Below are positions 25,675 through 34,233 of a stretch of 64,000 nt of DNA, piece by piece. Every line of letters starts with the position of its first letter. Position 1 is the stretch's first letter. The notes below the pieces were generated by a model that saw only the letters and a list, made by a program, of their open reading frames with translations, was not told where the DNA came from and did no database searches. This stretch comes from CBDEVH01 sp965243565 (GTDB taxonomy: Bacteria > Pseudomonadota > Gammaproteobacteria > Tethybacterales > Persebacteraceae): NCBI GenBank assembly GCA_965243565.1, contig OZ251571.1, forward strand, positions 310,001 through 374,000, in the 5' to 3' direction. The position numbers and the translations under genes were made by a program.

Positions 25675-26394
25675 TTGAATAAATTAAAATTAATAGTTTT
25701 ATTTTCTTTGCTATTAACAGGCTCTGTACAAGCAGAGAGTATTGATATCGAAGTATTATCAGTAGAGTACTGTAAAAAATTTCGTGAGGGAGCAACCGTT
25801 AATGTTGATAACAATATTCCTGATCCAAGTAGTGGCAAAACAGAAATGGCTACAAGTTTTGACGTTACCATCTCTGAAATGGTTAAATGTAAAAAATACT
25901 TTGCCAATCTTACCGAACTTAGGCAGACAATACAGGATGTTAATAGTGATACTGACACAGAATTAGGACGAACTGACGATGTTTTACAAAATAATAATGT
26001 TATTTCGCTAGAAAGTTTCAAAGAAGAAATGGCGTACGAACTTGCTTTATTTGAGGAAAAATATTTTTCGCAAAAGAAAATCGAAATAGAAAATTATGTG
26101 CAAAAAATTAACTACGAAGCGCGTCAGTTAGCGCGTAACAGCAATACCGTTAGAAATACCGTCACTGCGGCCGTTAATCAAACAGCTGATGTTGCCAGCA
26201 ACAGAGTGCAAACAAAAAAAGAAGCACCACTATTCTTATTACAAGGGACTTTTCGTCAAAGTGGTACTGAATACTATATCATTAAGAGCTTTGATCAATT
26301 GATAACCTTAAAAGAGGGTGATTCTTTTAAGGGGAAAAAATTACTTAAAAACCCAAAAGGTCTATATTTTGATGATTATCGTATCATTCAATAA
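25675..26394 (+). CDS. Secreted two-domain protein ending module 2, paralogue of the gene at 23063
   Basis: A 239-residue protein starting at TTG 25675, with AAAGGGG 7 bases upstream. The signal peptide ends near VQAES (residue 21). The two conserved N-terminal cysteines recur (VEYCKKFREG and VKCKKYFANLTELR), as does a helical linker. The C-terminal domain FLLQGTFRQSGTEYYIIKS to YFDDYRII aligns with the end of the protein at 23063. Like that protein it resembles the homology region of PilP/GspC. It closes the second prepilin-prepilin-secreted protein unit and the pilus locus; the next gene encodes an oxidase subunit. The role is inferred only. Confidence 0.55.
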   Translation: MNKLKLIVLFSLLLTGSVQAESIDIEVLSVEYCKKFREGATVNVDNNIPDPSSGKTEMATSFDVTISEMVKCKKYFANLTELRQTIQDVNSDTDTELGRTDDVLQNNNVISLESFKEEMAYELALFEEKYFSQKKIEIENYVQKINYEARQLARNSNTVRNTVTAAVNQTADVASNRVQTKKEAPLFLLQGTFRQSGTEYYIIKSFDQLITLKEGDSFKGKKLLKNPKGLYFDDYRIIQ

Positions 26395-26425
26395 AGTATA
26401 ATTCATTTTTTTTAGGACTTTATTT

Positions 26426-27604
26426 ATGGTAAATATTTTTAGGACTGCTTTAGTGACGGTCCTGATTTGCGCAACATCATCTGCGGCATGGAAAATGGGA
26501 ATGCAAGATCCTGCCAGCGAAATGGCAACCATTCAACGTGAAATTAATACTTTTATGATGTGGATAGTGGTGGCGATAGGCATTGTTGTCTTTGGTGCGA
26601 TGTTCTATTCTATTCTGTATCATCGTAAAAGCAAAAACTACAAAGCGGCTAATTTTCATGAGAATACATTGGTTGAGATAATTTGGACTACGGTGCCAAT
26701 GTTAATAATTATTGGTATGGCTTATCCGGCAACTACTGCTATTATTAAATACAAAGACACCAGTTCGCCTGACATTAGCATTAAAGCAACGGGTTATCAG
26801 TGGAAATGGTCGTATGATTATTTACAAGAGGGTATTTCGTTTTATAGCCAGTTGTCCACTAAACCAGAAGAAATTGGTGGAAAATATTACAATTCTGATG
26901 CAAAAGCCAGTCCCAAGTCTGAAAACTATTTGCTAGAGGTTGATAAAGAATTGGTTGTGCCTGTGGGTAAAAAAATACGCTTATTATTAACAGCAGCAGA
27001 TGTTATTCATGCATGGTGGGTGCCACAGTTGGGAGTTAAACAAGACGCTATTCCTGGTTTGGTGCGTGATGCATGGTTTATGGCAGATAAAGAGGGGGTT
27101 TATCGTGGTCAATGCGCTGAGCTTTGTGGTAAAAACCATGGGTTTATGCCTATTGTTGTTAGAGCCGTTAGCGAAGAAGATTACAATGCTTGGGTAAAAA
27201 GAAACGGTGGTAATATTACCGATAAATCAACCACCAGTAATGATCCAACTTTTGTTGCAGATGCTGGTACGGCTGCTGCAATACAGCCAACTGTTGCCAC
27301 TGAATGGACTATGAAAACTGCCATGGCTAAAGGTGAAATGGCTTATGCTACTTATTGTGGTGCTTGTCATCAGGCCAATGGTGAAGGTTTATTGCCTACT
27401 TTTCCTGCACTTAAAGGCTCTGCTGTTGCAGTAGGAGATATTGCCGCCCATATAGATATTGTTGTGAACGGTAAGGCCGGTACAGCAATGGCAGCATTTA
27501 ATTATCTTTCTGATGAAGATATTGCCGCAATTATTACTTACGAACGAAATGCTTGGGGCAACAGTACAGGTGATTTAATATCCGTTGATGATATTAAAAA
27601 ATAA
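26426..27604 (+). CDS. coxB: Cytochrome c oxidase subunit II fused to cytochrome c
   Basis: Subunit II of an aa3-type (caa3) oxidase accepts electrons from cytochrome c at its CuA centre. The 392-residue protein has a signal-like N-terminus, two transmembrane segments (about residues 42-64 and 87-107) and the CuA domain. CuA ligands are visible in IHAWWVP and in CAELCGKNHGFM. A linker leads to a C-terminal class I cytochrome c with CGACH (Cys311, Cys314, His315) and a late Met candidate in GTAMAAF. Subunits I and III are not adjacent; the next gene is gabD. This is unusual, since coxB is normally followed by coxA. The domain assignment is secure. Confidence 0.92.
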   Translation: MVNIFRTALVTVLICATSSAAWKMGMQDPASEMATIQREINTFMMWIVVAIGIVVFGAMFYSILYHRKSKNYKAANFHENTLVEIIWTTVPMLIIIGMAYPATTAIIKYKDTSSPDISIKATGYQWKWSYDYLQEGISFYSQLSTKPEEIGGKYYNSDAKASPKSENYLLEVDKELVVPVGKKIRLLLTAADVIHAWWVPQLGVKQDAIPGLVRDAWFMADKEGVYRGQCAELCGKNHGFMPIVVRAVSEEDYNAWVKRNGGNITDKSTTSNDPTFVADAGTAAAIQPTVATEWTMKTAMAKGEMAYATYCGACHQANGEGLLPTFPALKGSAVAVGDIAAHIDIVVNGKAGTAMAAFNYLSDEDIAAIITYERNAWGNSTGDLISVDDIKK

Positions 27605-27633
27605 TCGTTAATCCTTGCCAATAATTTTTAATA

Positions 27634-29100
27634 ATGTCAATCAACACAAGTTTATTAGAGTTCGGTGCACTTGTTGGCAATAAAAAATGGCTAGTTTCGC
27701 AAGATCAGCAAGAATCATTTACAAATAAATTAGCTGTCAATAATCCGTCAACAGGCGATTTACTGATGTATGTTCCATTGTTAGGAGCAGAAGAAGCAGA
27801 GCAATGTGTTAATGTGGCAAGTGCTGCACTGGTATTATGGCGCAAAAAAACAGCCAAAGAACGGGCTGTCATTCTTATGCGATGGGCGTCATTAATGGTA
27901 GAGCATAGTGAAGAACTGGCAAACATAATGACGTTGGAGCAAGGAAAACCAATAGCAGAAGCACGGGGAGAGATTGCTTATGCGGCTTCATTTTTGCAAT
28001 GGTTTGCTGAAGAAGGAAAACGCAGTTCTGGTGAAATTTTGCCTGCGTTTAAACCAAATTCTCAAGTACAGGTAACCCGCGAGCCTATCGGTGTTGCCTC
28101 AATTATTACGCCGTGGAACTTTCCTGTTGCTATGATCACACGTAAGTTGGGAGCAGCATTGGCAGCCGGATGTACCGCTGTTATTAAACCATCTGAATTA
28201 ACACCATTGTCGGCATTGGCAACTATAAATCTGGGGTTAAAAGCAGGGTTGAGTGATGGTGTTGTCAATATTATTATGGGAGATGCCCCTGCTATTGGTA
28301 GAGTTTGGTGTGCTCACCCCAGTGTGCGGGTTTTATCGTTTACAGGATCGACATCTACTGGAAAATACTTGGCAGAGGCTTGTGCTCCGACTATTAAAAG
28401 AATGAGTTTAGAATTAGGCGGTAATGCTTCTTTTATTGTATTTGACGATGCTGATATCGACTTGGCTGTACAACAAGCGATGTTTTCAAAATTTAGAAAC
28501 GCAGGTCAAACTTGCGTTTGTGCTAATCGATTTTATGTGCAAGCTGGTGTTTATGATGTTTTTGTCGAAAAATTTAAAATCGCGATTGAAACTTTAAAAG
28601 TGGGAGATGGTTTAAATCCAACGGTAACCATAGGACCATTAATTAATGAAGCAGCGGTTCATAAAGCACAGCTGCATGTAGATGATGCTGTTGCCAAAGG
28701 TGCAACATTGGTTATTGGTGGGCAGAGTTTGGGGGGTAATTTTTATACACCTACTTTATTGACTGAAATGACGGATGATATGCTGCCTAGCCATGAGGAA
28801 AGTTTTGCCCCTATCGCACCAATTTATCGCTTTTGTGATGAGGCCGAAGTTATTGCCCGTGCCAATAATACCGAATACGGTTTGTCATCTTATTTTTGCA
28901 GTCAAGATTTAGGGAGAGTAATGCGTGTGTCAGAAGCATTAGAAGCGGGCATAATAGGCGTTAACGAAGGTATTATTTCTGCGGAAAGTGTTCCTTTTGG
29001 TGGCGTTAAAATGTCTGGTTTGGGGCGTGAAGGATCTCATCAGGGTATGGAAGAATACACCGAAATAAAATACACACTCATTGGATATCCCAGCCAGTAA
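27634..29100 (+). CDS. gabD: NAD(P)-dependent succinate-semialdehyde dehydrogenase
   Basis: An aldehyde dehydrogenase that would oxidise succinic semialdehyde to succinate, ending the GABA shunt or 4-hydroxybutyrate use. The 488-residue protein has the family motifs TPWNFPVAMITRK (cofactor binding), LELGGNASFIVFDDAD with the general-base Glu, and the catalytic Cys in GQTCVCANRFYVQ. GabD-type sequence is seen around EQGKPIAEARGEI and FGGVKMSGLGREG. The double cysteine pair at the active site (CVC) matches the redox switch known in E. coli-type SSADH. The gene is 29 bases after coxB. No gabT or gabP is nearby. A related semialdehyde cannot be excluded as substrate. Confidence 0.88.
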   Translation: MSINTSLLEFGALVGNKKWLVSQDQQESFTNKLAVNNPSTGDLLMYVPLLGAEEAEQCVNVASAALVLWRKKTAKERAVILMRWASLMVEHSEELANIMTLEQGKPIAEARGEIAYAASFLQWFAEEGKRSSGEILPAFKPNSQVQVTREPIGVASIITPWNFPVAMITRKLGAALAAGCTAVIKPSELTPLSALATINLGLKAGLSDGVVNIIMGDAPAIGRVWCAHPSVRVLSFTGSTSTGKYLAEACAPTIKRMSLELGGNASFIVFDDADIDLAVQQAMFSKFRNAGQTCVCANRFYVQAGVYDVFVEKFKIAIETLKVGDGLNPTVTIGPLINEAAVHKAQLHVDDAVAKGATLVIGGQSLGGNFYTPTLLTEMTDDMLPSHEESFAPIAPIYRFCDEAEVIARANNTEYGLSSYFCSQDLGRVMRVSEALEAGIIGVNEGIISAESVPFGGVKMSGLGREGSHQGMEEYTEIKYTLIGYPSQ

Positions 29101-29167
29101 AAAAATACCATAGAGGATTTTTCTTTATTTTCTAGAGTAGAGCGCTATAAGAAAACGAGATAAAATA

Positions 29168-29196
29168 TTGATAAAATACAGTAATGTCAATATAAA
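29168..29196 (+). promoter_or_regulatory. Sigma-70-like promoter upstream of the ATPase gene at 29307
   Basis: TTGATA (29168-29173) and TATAAA (29191-29196) are separated by exactly 17 bases. Transcription would start near 29203, about 100 bases before the ATG. Apart from this the 206-base gap between gabD and the ATPase gene is AT-rich with no other feature I recognise. Confidence 0.55.
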
Positions 29197-29306
29197 ATCA
29201 TTTTTTACATTATTTGCTATGCTTTCATTTTCAAATAAGTTATTAGATAGGCAATGATTTTTAGAGTGAAAAAGCATATAATATATTGATTGTAAAATAG
29301 AATATT

Positions 29307-31178
29307 ATGAAAGACAGTAAACATTTATATATTGATTACTTTAATTTAAAAGAACCACCTTTTAAGATAACGCCAACCACGAGCTATTTTTATGGCGGTG
29401 GAAAAAGAGGAGAAATTTTACACGCATTGTTATATGCCATTAATTCTGGTGAGGGGATTATGTTGCTAACTGGTGAGGTGGGTAGTGGCAAAACCATGAT
29501 ACTTAGAACACTCGTGGATCAGCTAAGCGAAAAAACAGATATTATTTATATTGCCAATCCCAGTTTGTCCGGTAGTGAAATTTTATACAATATATGTGAA
29601 GAGTTAGGATTACAATCTGAAGAAAAAAAGCCCGATACTGTTCGTATATTACAAAACCACTTGATTCAAAGGCACCAAGAGGGTTATCGTGTGGTTGCTT
29701 TTATTGATGAAGCACAAGCAATGCCGGATGAATCACTTGAAGAGATTCGATTATTGTCTAATTTGGAAACAAGTCGTGATAAATTATTACAAATTGTATT
29801 GTTTGGACAACCAGAACTAGAAGAAAAACTGTCAAAACAACATTTGCGACAATTGCGCGAACGTATCACGGTGGCGCTTAAAATAAAACCATTTACCAAA
29901 GAGGATATAAAAGAATATATATCAACGCGTTTGCATGCCGCTGGACACGATGGCAAACAATTATTTACCAATGACGCGTATCGAATCATCTTTGCTGTTT
30001 CGAAAGGTATTTCTCGTCGAATTAATGTATTGGCGGATAAAACGTTACTATCAGCGTTTGCCCGTGGCTCACTCATTGCAGAAAAAATTGATGCCAAGAT
30101 GGCTGCACGTGATGTGAGTTATGGCAAGCTCTTGTATCGGTCGGAACAAAACCGTCTTTTTTCTAAATTTATTACCATTGGTTGTACGGTAGGGTGTTTA
30201 TTAATTATTACCGTATTTTCGTTTATTTATTTTGGTGAACAGGTCACAGCATCATTTGCTGAAGAGCCAGTGGCAGACAAACCCGTACAGAGTAAAGTCG
30301 TAAAAAAAGATACAGTAATACAAAACACCATTGAAATCGCACTGAATGAAATTATTAATGCCCAAGAAAAACAGTCTGAGCTTGAAGTAGCAGTTGTTAT
30401 TGAAGAGGAATCCGAGCCAGTTATACAACCCGATGTAGAGGTGGTAATTGTTGAGGAATCCGAGCCAGTTATACAACCCGATGTAGAGGTGGTAATTGAA
30501 GAGGAATCCGAGCCAGTTATACAACCCGATGTAGAGGTGGTAATTGTTGAGGAACAACCTAAAGTAGTTTCTAAGAAAGTTGAATCTGTTAAACAGCAAA
30601 CCAAACCGGTAAATATTGGTAAACAAATGTCTCAAACTATTGTACAGTTACAACAACAAAAAGAGGTTGCTTTAAGTGGAGAACAACTAGCACTTGAGAT
30701 TTCCAAACATGCCGAAGAACACACGGATGGACCTCAAGTAGAAGGTGGACAAACGGAATGGCAAATAGTTGTTAAAAAGAAAACAACTGAATCATTGGGT
30801 ATTGTAGAAAATAGTCAGTGGGATTGGATGCCTGCATCAAGTTATTTGCGTAGCCGCTTGAACGCAACGCAAACATGGATAAAAAACAACCCTGACCAGC
30901 AGCAATATACCTCACGACTAATAACGGTGTCGCAAGAGCGCGCTATATTTTTAGAAAAATTCCTTCGTTACTTTGCCGATTATTACCCTATTCGCAATGT
31001 ATTGGTTTATCCCATCCAATTAAAAAGTGGTAAGAAATTCGTTGTCAATTTTGGTGTTTATCCATCGCAAAGTGATGCTGAAGTTTTTATTAATAATATC
31101 CCCCGTTATTTTACGGGTGGCGAGCCTTATGCTCAAGAAATTAGTTCTATTGTAAAAGAATCACAGGATTTATGGTAA
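29307..31178 (+). CDS. ExeA/DamX-like membrane ATPase with C-terminal SPOR-like region
   Basis: A 623-residue protein. An N-terminal ExeA/MshM-type AAA ATPase (FNLKEPPFKITPTTSYFY; Walker A LTGEVGSGKT near residues 52-61; Walker B FIDEAQAM near 133-140) occupies residues 1-270. One transmembrane segment lies at about 290-312. A long acidic periplasmic linker holds three 16-residue repeats. The last 110 residues (WDWMPASSYLRSR, then VYPIQLKSGKKFVVNFGVYPS) resemble a peptidoglycan-binding SPOR domain. The architecture matches DamX-like proteins of division and ExeA-like proteins that help insert secretins through the cell wall. Neighbours do not decide between these, and the pilus locus lies 3 kb upstream. 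Confidence 0.78.
   Translation: MKDSKHLYIDYFNLKEPPFKITPTTSYFYGGGKRGEILHALLYAINSGEGIMLLTGEVGSGKTMILRTLVDQLSEKTDIIYIANPSLSGSEILYNICEELGLQSEEKKPDTVRILQNHLIQRHQEGYRVVAFIDEAQAMPDESLEEIRLLSNLETSRDKLLQIVLFGQPELEEKLSKQHLRQLRERITVALKIKPFTKEDIKEYISTRLHAAGHDGKQLFTNDAYRIIFAVSKGISRRINVLADKTLLSAFARGSLIAEKIDAKMAARDVSYGKLLYRSEQNRLFSKFITIGCTVGCLLIITVFSFIYFGEQVTASFAEEPVADKPVQSKVVKKDTVIQNTIEIALNEIINAQEKQSELEVAVVIEEESEPVIQPDVEVVIVEESEPVIQPDVEVVIEEESEPVIQPDVEVVIVEEQPKVVSKKVESVKQQTKPVNIGKQMSQTIVQLQQQKEVALSGEQLALEISKHAEEHTDGPQVEGGQTEWQIVVKKKTTESLGIVENSQWDWMPASSYLRSRLNATQTWIKNNPDQQQYTSRLITVSQERAIFLEKFLRYFADYYPIRNVLVYPIQLKSGKKFVVNFGVYPSQSDAEVFINNIPRYFTGGEPYAQEISSIVKESQDLW
30405..30554 (+). repeat. 48-bp in-frame tandem repeat, about three copies
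   Basis: The unit starting GAGGAATCCGAGCCAGTTAT recurs at 30405, 30453 and 30501, with a partial copy at 30549, and is nearly identical at DNA level. It encodes a 16-residue acidic unit (EESEPVIQPDVEVV plus two variable residues) in the periplasmic linker of the ATPase. Near-identity of the copies implies recent expansion, so copy number may vary between strains. Confidence 0.95.
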
Positions 31179-31205
31179 CCCCTAAAAGGATTAACTAAAA
31201 ACTAT

Positions 31206-32522
31206 CTATAGTATGTAGTTGGTTTTATCGGTATCAACCGTTAATGCTTTGAGTTTGGATTGTACAAACTCTTTGTCTATATTGATGGTTTTTCCTTTGT
31301 ATAATTCAGCATCAAATGAATAGTCTTCGAGTACGCGCTCTAGTAAAGTGTATAGACGACGCGCGCCAATGTTTTCGTTGTGTTCGTTGACATTCCATGC
31401 AGTTTCTGAAATTTCTTGTATTGCATCATCACTAAACTCTAAGTTAACCTTTTCGGTTTTCATGAGTGCTTGGTATTGGCGAATTAAACAGGCTTGTGTA
31501 CGCGTTAAAATTTGTTTAAAATCATCAACTGTCAATGCGGTTAGTTCGACTCTTAAAGGAAATCGTCCTTGAAGTTCAGGGATAAGGTCAGAAGGGCGAT
31601 TAAAATGAAACGCCCCACTGGCAATAAATAGTATATGATCGGTATGTACATGTCCATGGCGAGTCGATACCGTCGTGCCTTCTACTAATGGTAGTAAATC
31701 GCGTTGTACACCGTGGCGAGAAATATCACTACCACGACCATCGCTATCGGCAATTTTGTCGATTTCGTCAATAAAGATAATACCATTTTCTTCAACTTGT
31801 TCAATGGCGATCTCTTTAATTTCGTTGATGTCAAGCAGGTCTTGAATCTCTTCGTCGGTACACACTTTAAATGCGTTTTCGACGGTCATTTTTTTTATTT
31901 TTAGCTTGTCTTTGTTAATGTTTTGAAAAATCCCTTGCATTTGTTGGGTGATTTCTTCCATTCCTGGTGGCGATAGTACTTCTACTTGTGTGGAAGTATT
32001 GACTTCGATTTCGATTTCTTTATCATCTAACTTACCTGATTTAATTTTTTCGCGAAATTTTTCGCGAGTGGTCGTGCTGGTCTTGGTGTCTTCGTCTTTA
32101 TTAGAAGGTAGTAAGGCATTAAGAATACGTTCTTGTGCCAATGCTTCAGCTTGTTCGCGAAATTTTTCGCCATACTCGTTTTGTACATTTTCGATGGCAA
32201 TATCGACTAAATCACGAACAATAGATTCGACATCTCGCCCGATATAACCAATTTCGGTAAATTTGGTAGCCTCTACCTTTATAAAAGGCGCATCGATAAG
32301 ACGTGCCAACCGCCGAGAAATTTCAGTTTTACCAACTCCAGTGGGACCTATCATGAGGATGTTTTTGGGTATGATTTCATCGCGTAATGATGATTCAACA
32401 CGCATTCGTCGCCAACGCCAACGCAAAGCGACAGCAACCGTTTTTTTGGCTCCGTTTTGCCCAACGATGTACTTATCGAGATGGCTGACAATTTTTTTAG
32501 GAGTTAATCGACGTTCATTCAT
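31206..32522 (-). CDS. hslU: HslU (ClpY), unfoldase ATPase of the HslUV protease
   Basis: AAA+ unfoldase that feeds substrates into the HslV peptidase. The 438-residue protein begins LTPKKIVSHLDKYIVGQ. It has Walker A IGPTGVGKTEI near residues 54-64, the pore motif GYIGRDVE, an inserted I-domain at about 110-240 (rich in Lys and Glu), Walker B IIFIDEIDKIA, and the sensor and arginine-finger region ending IGARRLYTLLERVLED. The C-terminal tail, which activates HslV, is present. It overlaps hslV by 8 bases. Length matches E. coli HslU (443). Confidence 0.96.
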   Translation of the reverse strand: MNERRLTPKKIVSHLDKYIVGQNGAKKTVAVALRWRWRRMRVESSLRDEIIPKNILMIGPTGVGKTEISRRLARLIDAPFIKVEATKFTEIGYIGRDVESIVRDLVDIAIENVQNEYGEKFREQAEALAQERILNALLPSNKDEDTKTSTTTREKFREKIKSGKLDDKEIEIEVNTSTQVEVLSPPGMEEITQQMQGIFQNINKDKLKIKKMTVENAFKVCTDEEIQDLLDINEIKEIAIEQVEENGIIFIDEIDKIADSDGRGSDISRHGVQRDLLPLVEGTTVSTRHGHVHTDHILFIASGAFHFNRPSDLIPELQGRFPLRVELTALTVDDFKQILTRTQACLIRQYQALMKTEKVNLEFSDDAIQEISETAWNVNEHNENIGARRLYTLLERVLEDYSFDAELYKGKTINIDKEFVQSKLKALTVDTDKTNYIL

Positions 32523-33078
32523 GACTGTCTATTTGTTCTATGCTAATTTGGTCGTTGGTGTAGATACAAATATGGGCGGCTATTTTTAGCGATTCTTCAA
32601 CAATCGTACTTGCTGGTAAGTCCTTGCCATGGCGAAGTAGCGCCAAAGCCGCTGACTCGGCATAAGGAGCACCACTGCCAATGGCAATGACACCAAATTC
32701 AGGAACAAGTACATCGCCTAAGCCAGATAATAAAATCGTTTCTTTTGCATCGGCTAATAGTAACATCGCTTCAAGTTTGCGCAATACGCGGTCGGTCCGC
32801 CAATCCCGTGCGAGCTCTTGAGCGGCACGCATGAGTTGGCGATTATGCGATTCTAAGCGTTTTTCAAAGCGTTCTAATAATGTAAAGGCATCGGCAGTTG
32901 CACCAGCAAACCCAGCAATAATAGAACCTCCTGCTAGTTTGCGAACTTTTTTTGCACTGGATTTAACAACGGTATGTCCTAGCGTGACTTGTCCGTCGCC
33001 ACCAATAGCGACCTTGCCGTTTTTACGAACACAGACGATAGTGGTGCCGTGTAAGGTTAATGAATCGGGATTGGGCAT
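32515..33078 (-). CDS. hslV: HslV (ClpQ), N-terminal threonine peptidase
   Basis: Proteasome-beta-like peptidase of the HslUV complex. The 187-residue protein shows TTIVCVRKNGKVAIGGDGQVT. The first Thr of TTIV (residue 12) would be the catalytic nucleophile after removal of an 11-residue propeptide ending in HG. Enteric HslV has only Met to remove, while longer propeptides ending in HG are known in other proteobacteria. The lysine of SSAKKVRKL and the GSGAPYAESAALAL segment are conserved. It is 7 bases downstream of nadA and overlaps hslU, so nadA-hslV-hslU are probably co-transcribed. Confidence 0.95.
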   Translation of the reverse strand: MPNPDSLTLHGTTIVCVRKNGKVAIGGDGQVTLGHTVVKSSAKKVRKLAGGSIIAGFAGATADAFTLLERFEKRLESHNRQLMRAAQELARDWRTDRVLRKLEAMLLLADAKETILLSGLGDVLVPEFGVIAIGSGAPYAESAALALLRHGKDLPASTIVEESLKIAAHICIYTNDQISIEQIDSHE

Positions 33079-33085
33079 TGGATAA

Positions 33086-34183
33086 TTAACAACTAAGCAT
33101 TCGATCTAAAGCAATTTTGGCTTGCTCAGCATCATCTGTTGGTACTTGAATGTGATTGACAACGTTGCCATTAACCAGTGATTCGAGTGCCCATGCAAGA
33201 TGAGGAGGGTCGATTCGTGCCATGGTTGAACACATACATACCATGGGTGACATAAAGCGTATGATTTTGCCATCGGGTTTGTATTGCTTGGTAATTCGTG
33301 ACACCAAATTAAGTTCGGTACCAACTAACCAATGTGTGTTTTTAGGGGCGGCATCAATGGTTTTGATAATGGTGTCGGTCGATCCAACATAATCAGATAG
33401 TTCGCAGACTTCTTCGCAACATTCTGGATGAGAAATGACAAATCCATCGGGGTGTTCTTTACGAAAATCATGCACATGTTGAGGGCGAAACATTTGGTGT
33501 ACCGAACAAAAGCCTTTCCAAAGAATAATATCGGCATTATCAACTTCTTGTTTTGATAAACCGCCATAGGGTTTATTAAAATCCCATATTGCCATTTTGT
33601 CGGCGGCAATGCCCATTTGTCGTGCGCTCCAGCGACCTAAGTGCTGATCTGGAAAAAATAGCACTTTGGACTTTTGTTTATAAGCCCATTTAAGGATTTT
33701 GTCGGCATTGCTTGATGTGCATACAGTACCATCATGGCGTGCACAAAAGGCTTTTAAATCGGCTGCCGAATTGATATAAGTAATGGGTGTAATTTGTTGA
33801 TCGGCATCAAGATAGTCATTTAATTCTTGCCAACATCTTTCGACCTTTGCCAATGACGCCATATCAGCCATCGAACAGCCCGCAGATAAATCGGGTAAGA
33901 TAACTTTTTGATGTTTTCTTTGGCGAAGAATATCAGCGACTTCTGCCATAAAATGCACACCACAAAAAACGATATAATCGGCATTGGTTTGTGATGACAA
34001 TCGCGATAATTGAAGGGAATCTCCGGTTAAATCGGCATGCTGGTATACGTCGGCACGTTGATAGTGGTGTGCCAGTAAAACCACACGATTCCCCAGTTGC
34101 TCGCGAGCACGAACAATGCGGTTTTGTACGTCTTCTTCTGGGCAAGGTGAGAATTGCGAAAAATTAATTTCTGTGGTTTGCAT
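33086..34183 (-). CDS. nadA: Quinolinate synthase A
   Basis: Condenses iminoaspartate with dihydroxyacetone phosphate to make quinolinate in de novo NAD synthesis, using a [4Fe-4S] cluster. The 365-residue protein has the family sequences LLAHHYQRADVYQHADLTGDSL, FCGVHFMAEVADIL, LPDLSAGCSMADM, CTSSNA and HPECCEEVCELSDYVGST. Cluster ligands should be cysteines in FCGVHF, in the HPECC region and in MSPMVCMCSTM. Three-domain pseudosymmetry is implied by length. The usual partner nadB is not in the window. It leads the nadA-hslV-hslU unit. Confidence 0.95.
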   Translation of the reverse strand: MQTTEINFSQFSPCPEEDVQNRIVRAREQLGNRVVLLAHHYQRADVYQHADLTGDSLQLSRLSSQTNADYIVFCGVHFMAEVADILRQRKHQKVILPDLSAGCSMADMASLAKVERCWQELNDYLDADQQITPITYINSAADLKAFCARHDGTVCTSSNADKILKWAYKQKSKVLFFPDQHLGRWSARQMGIAADKMAIWDFNKPYGGLSKQEVDNADIILWKGFCSVHQMFRPQHVHDFRKEHPDGFVISHPECCEEVCELSDYVGSTDTIIKTIDAAPKNTHWLVGTELNLVSRITKQYKPDGKIIRFMSPMVCMCSTMARIDPPHLAWALESLVNGNVVNHIQVPTDDAEQAKIALDRMLSC

Positions 34184-34233
34184 GAACTGTTAATTATACT
34201 ATTATCAAAGTAACTATAAAAACAAAAAAGTGA

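Noticed and set aside
30405..30554. Direct repeats considered as a CRISPR array
   Set aside because: There are no spacers; the repeats abut in frame and encode protein.
30227..30635. Minus-strand frames with repetitive Ser/Thr/Gly or Tyr/Asn sequence opposite the 48-bp repeats
   Set aside because: They are shadows created by the repeat in the real gene on the plus strand.
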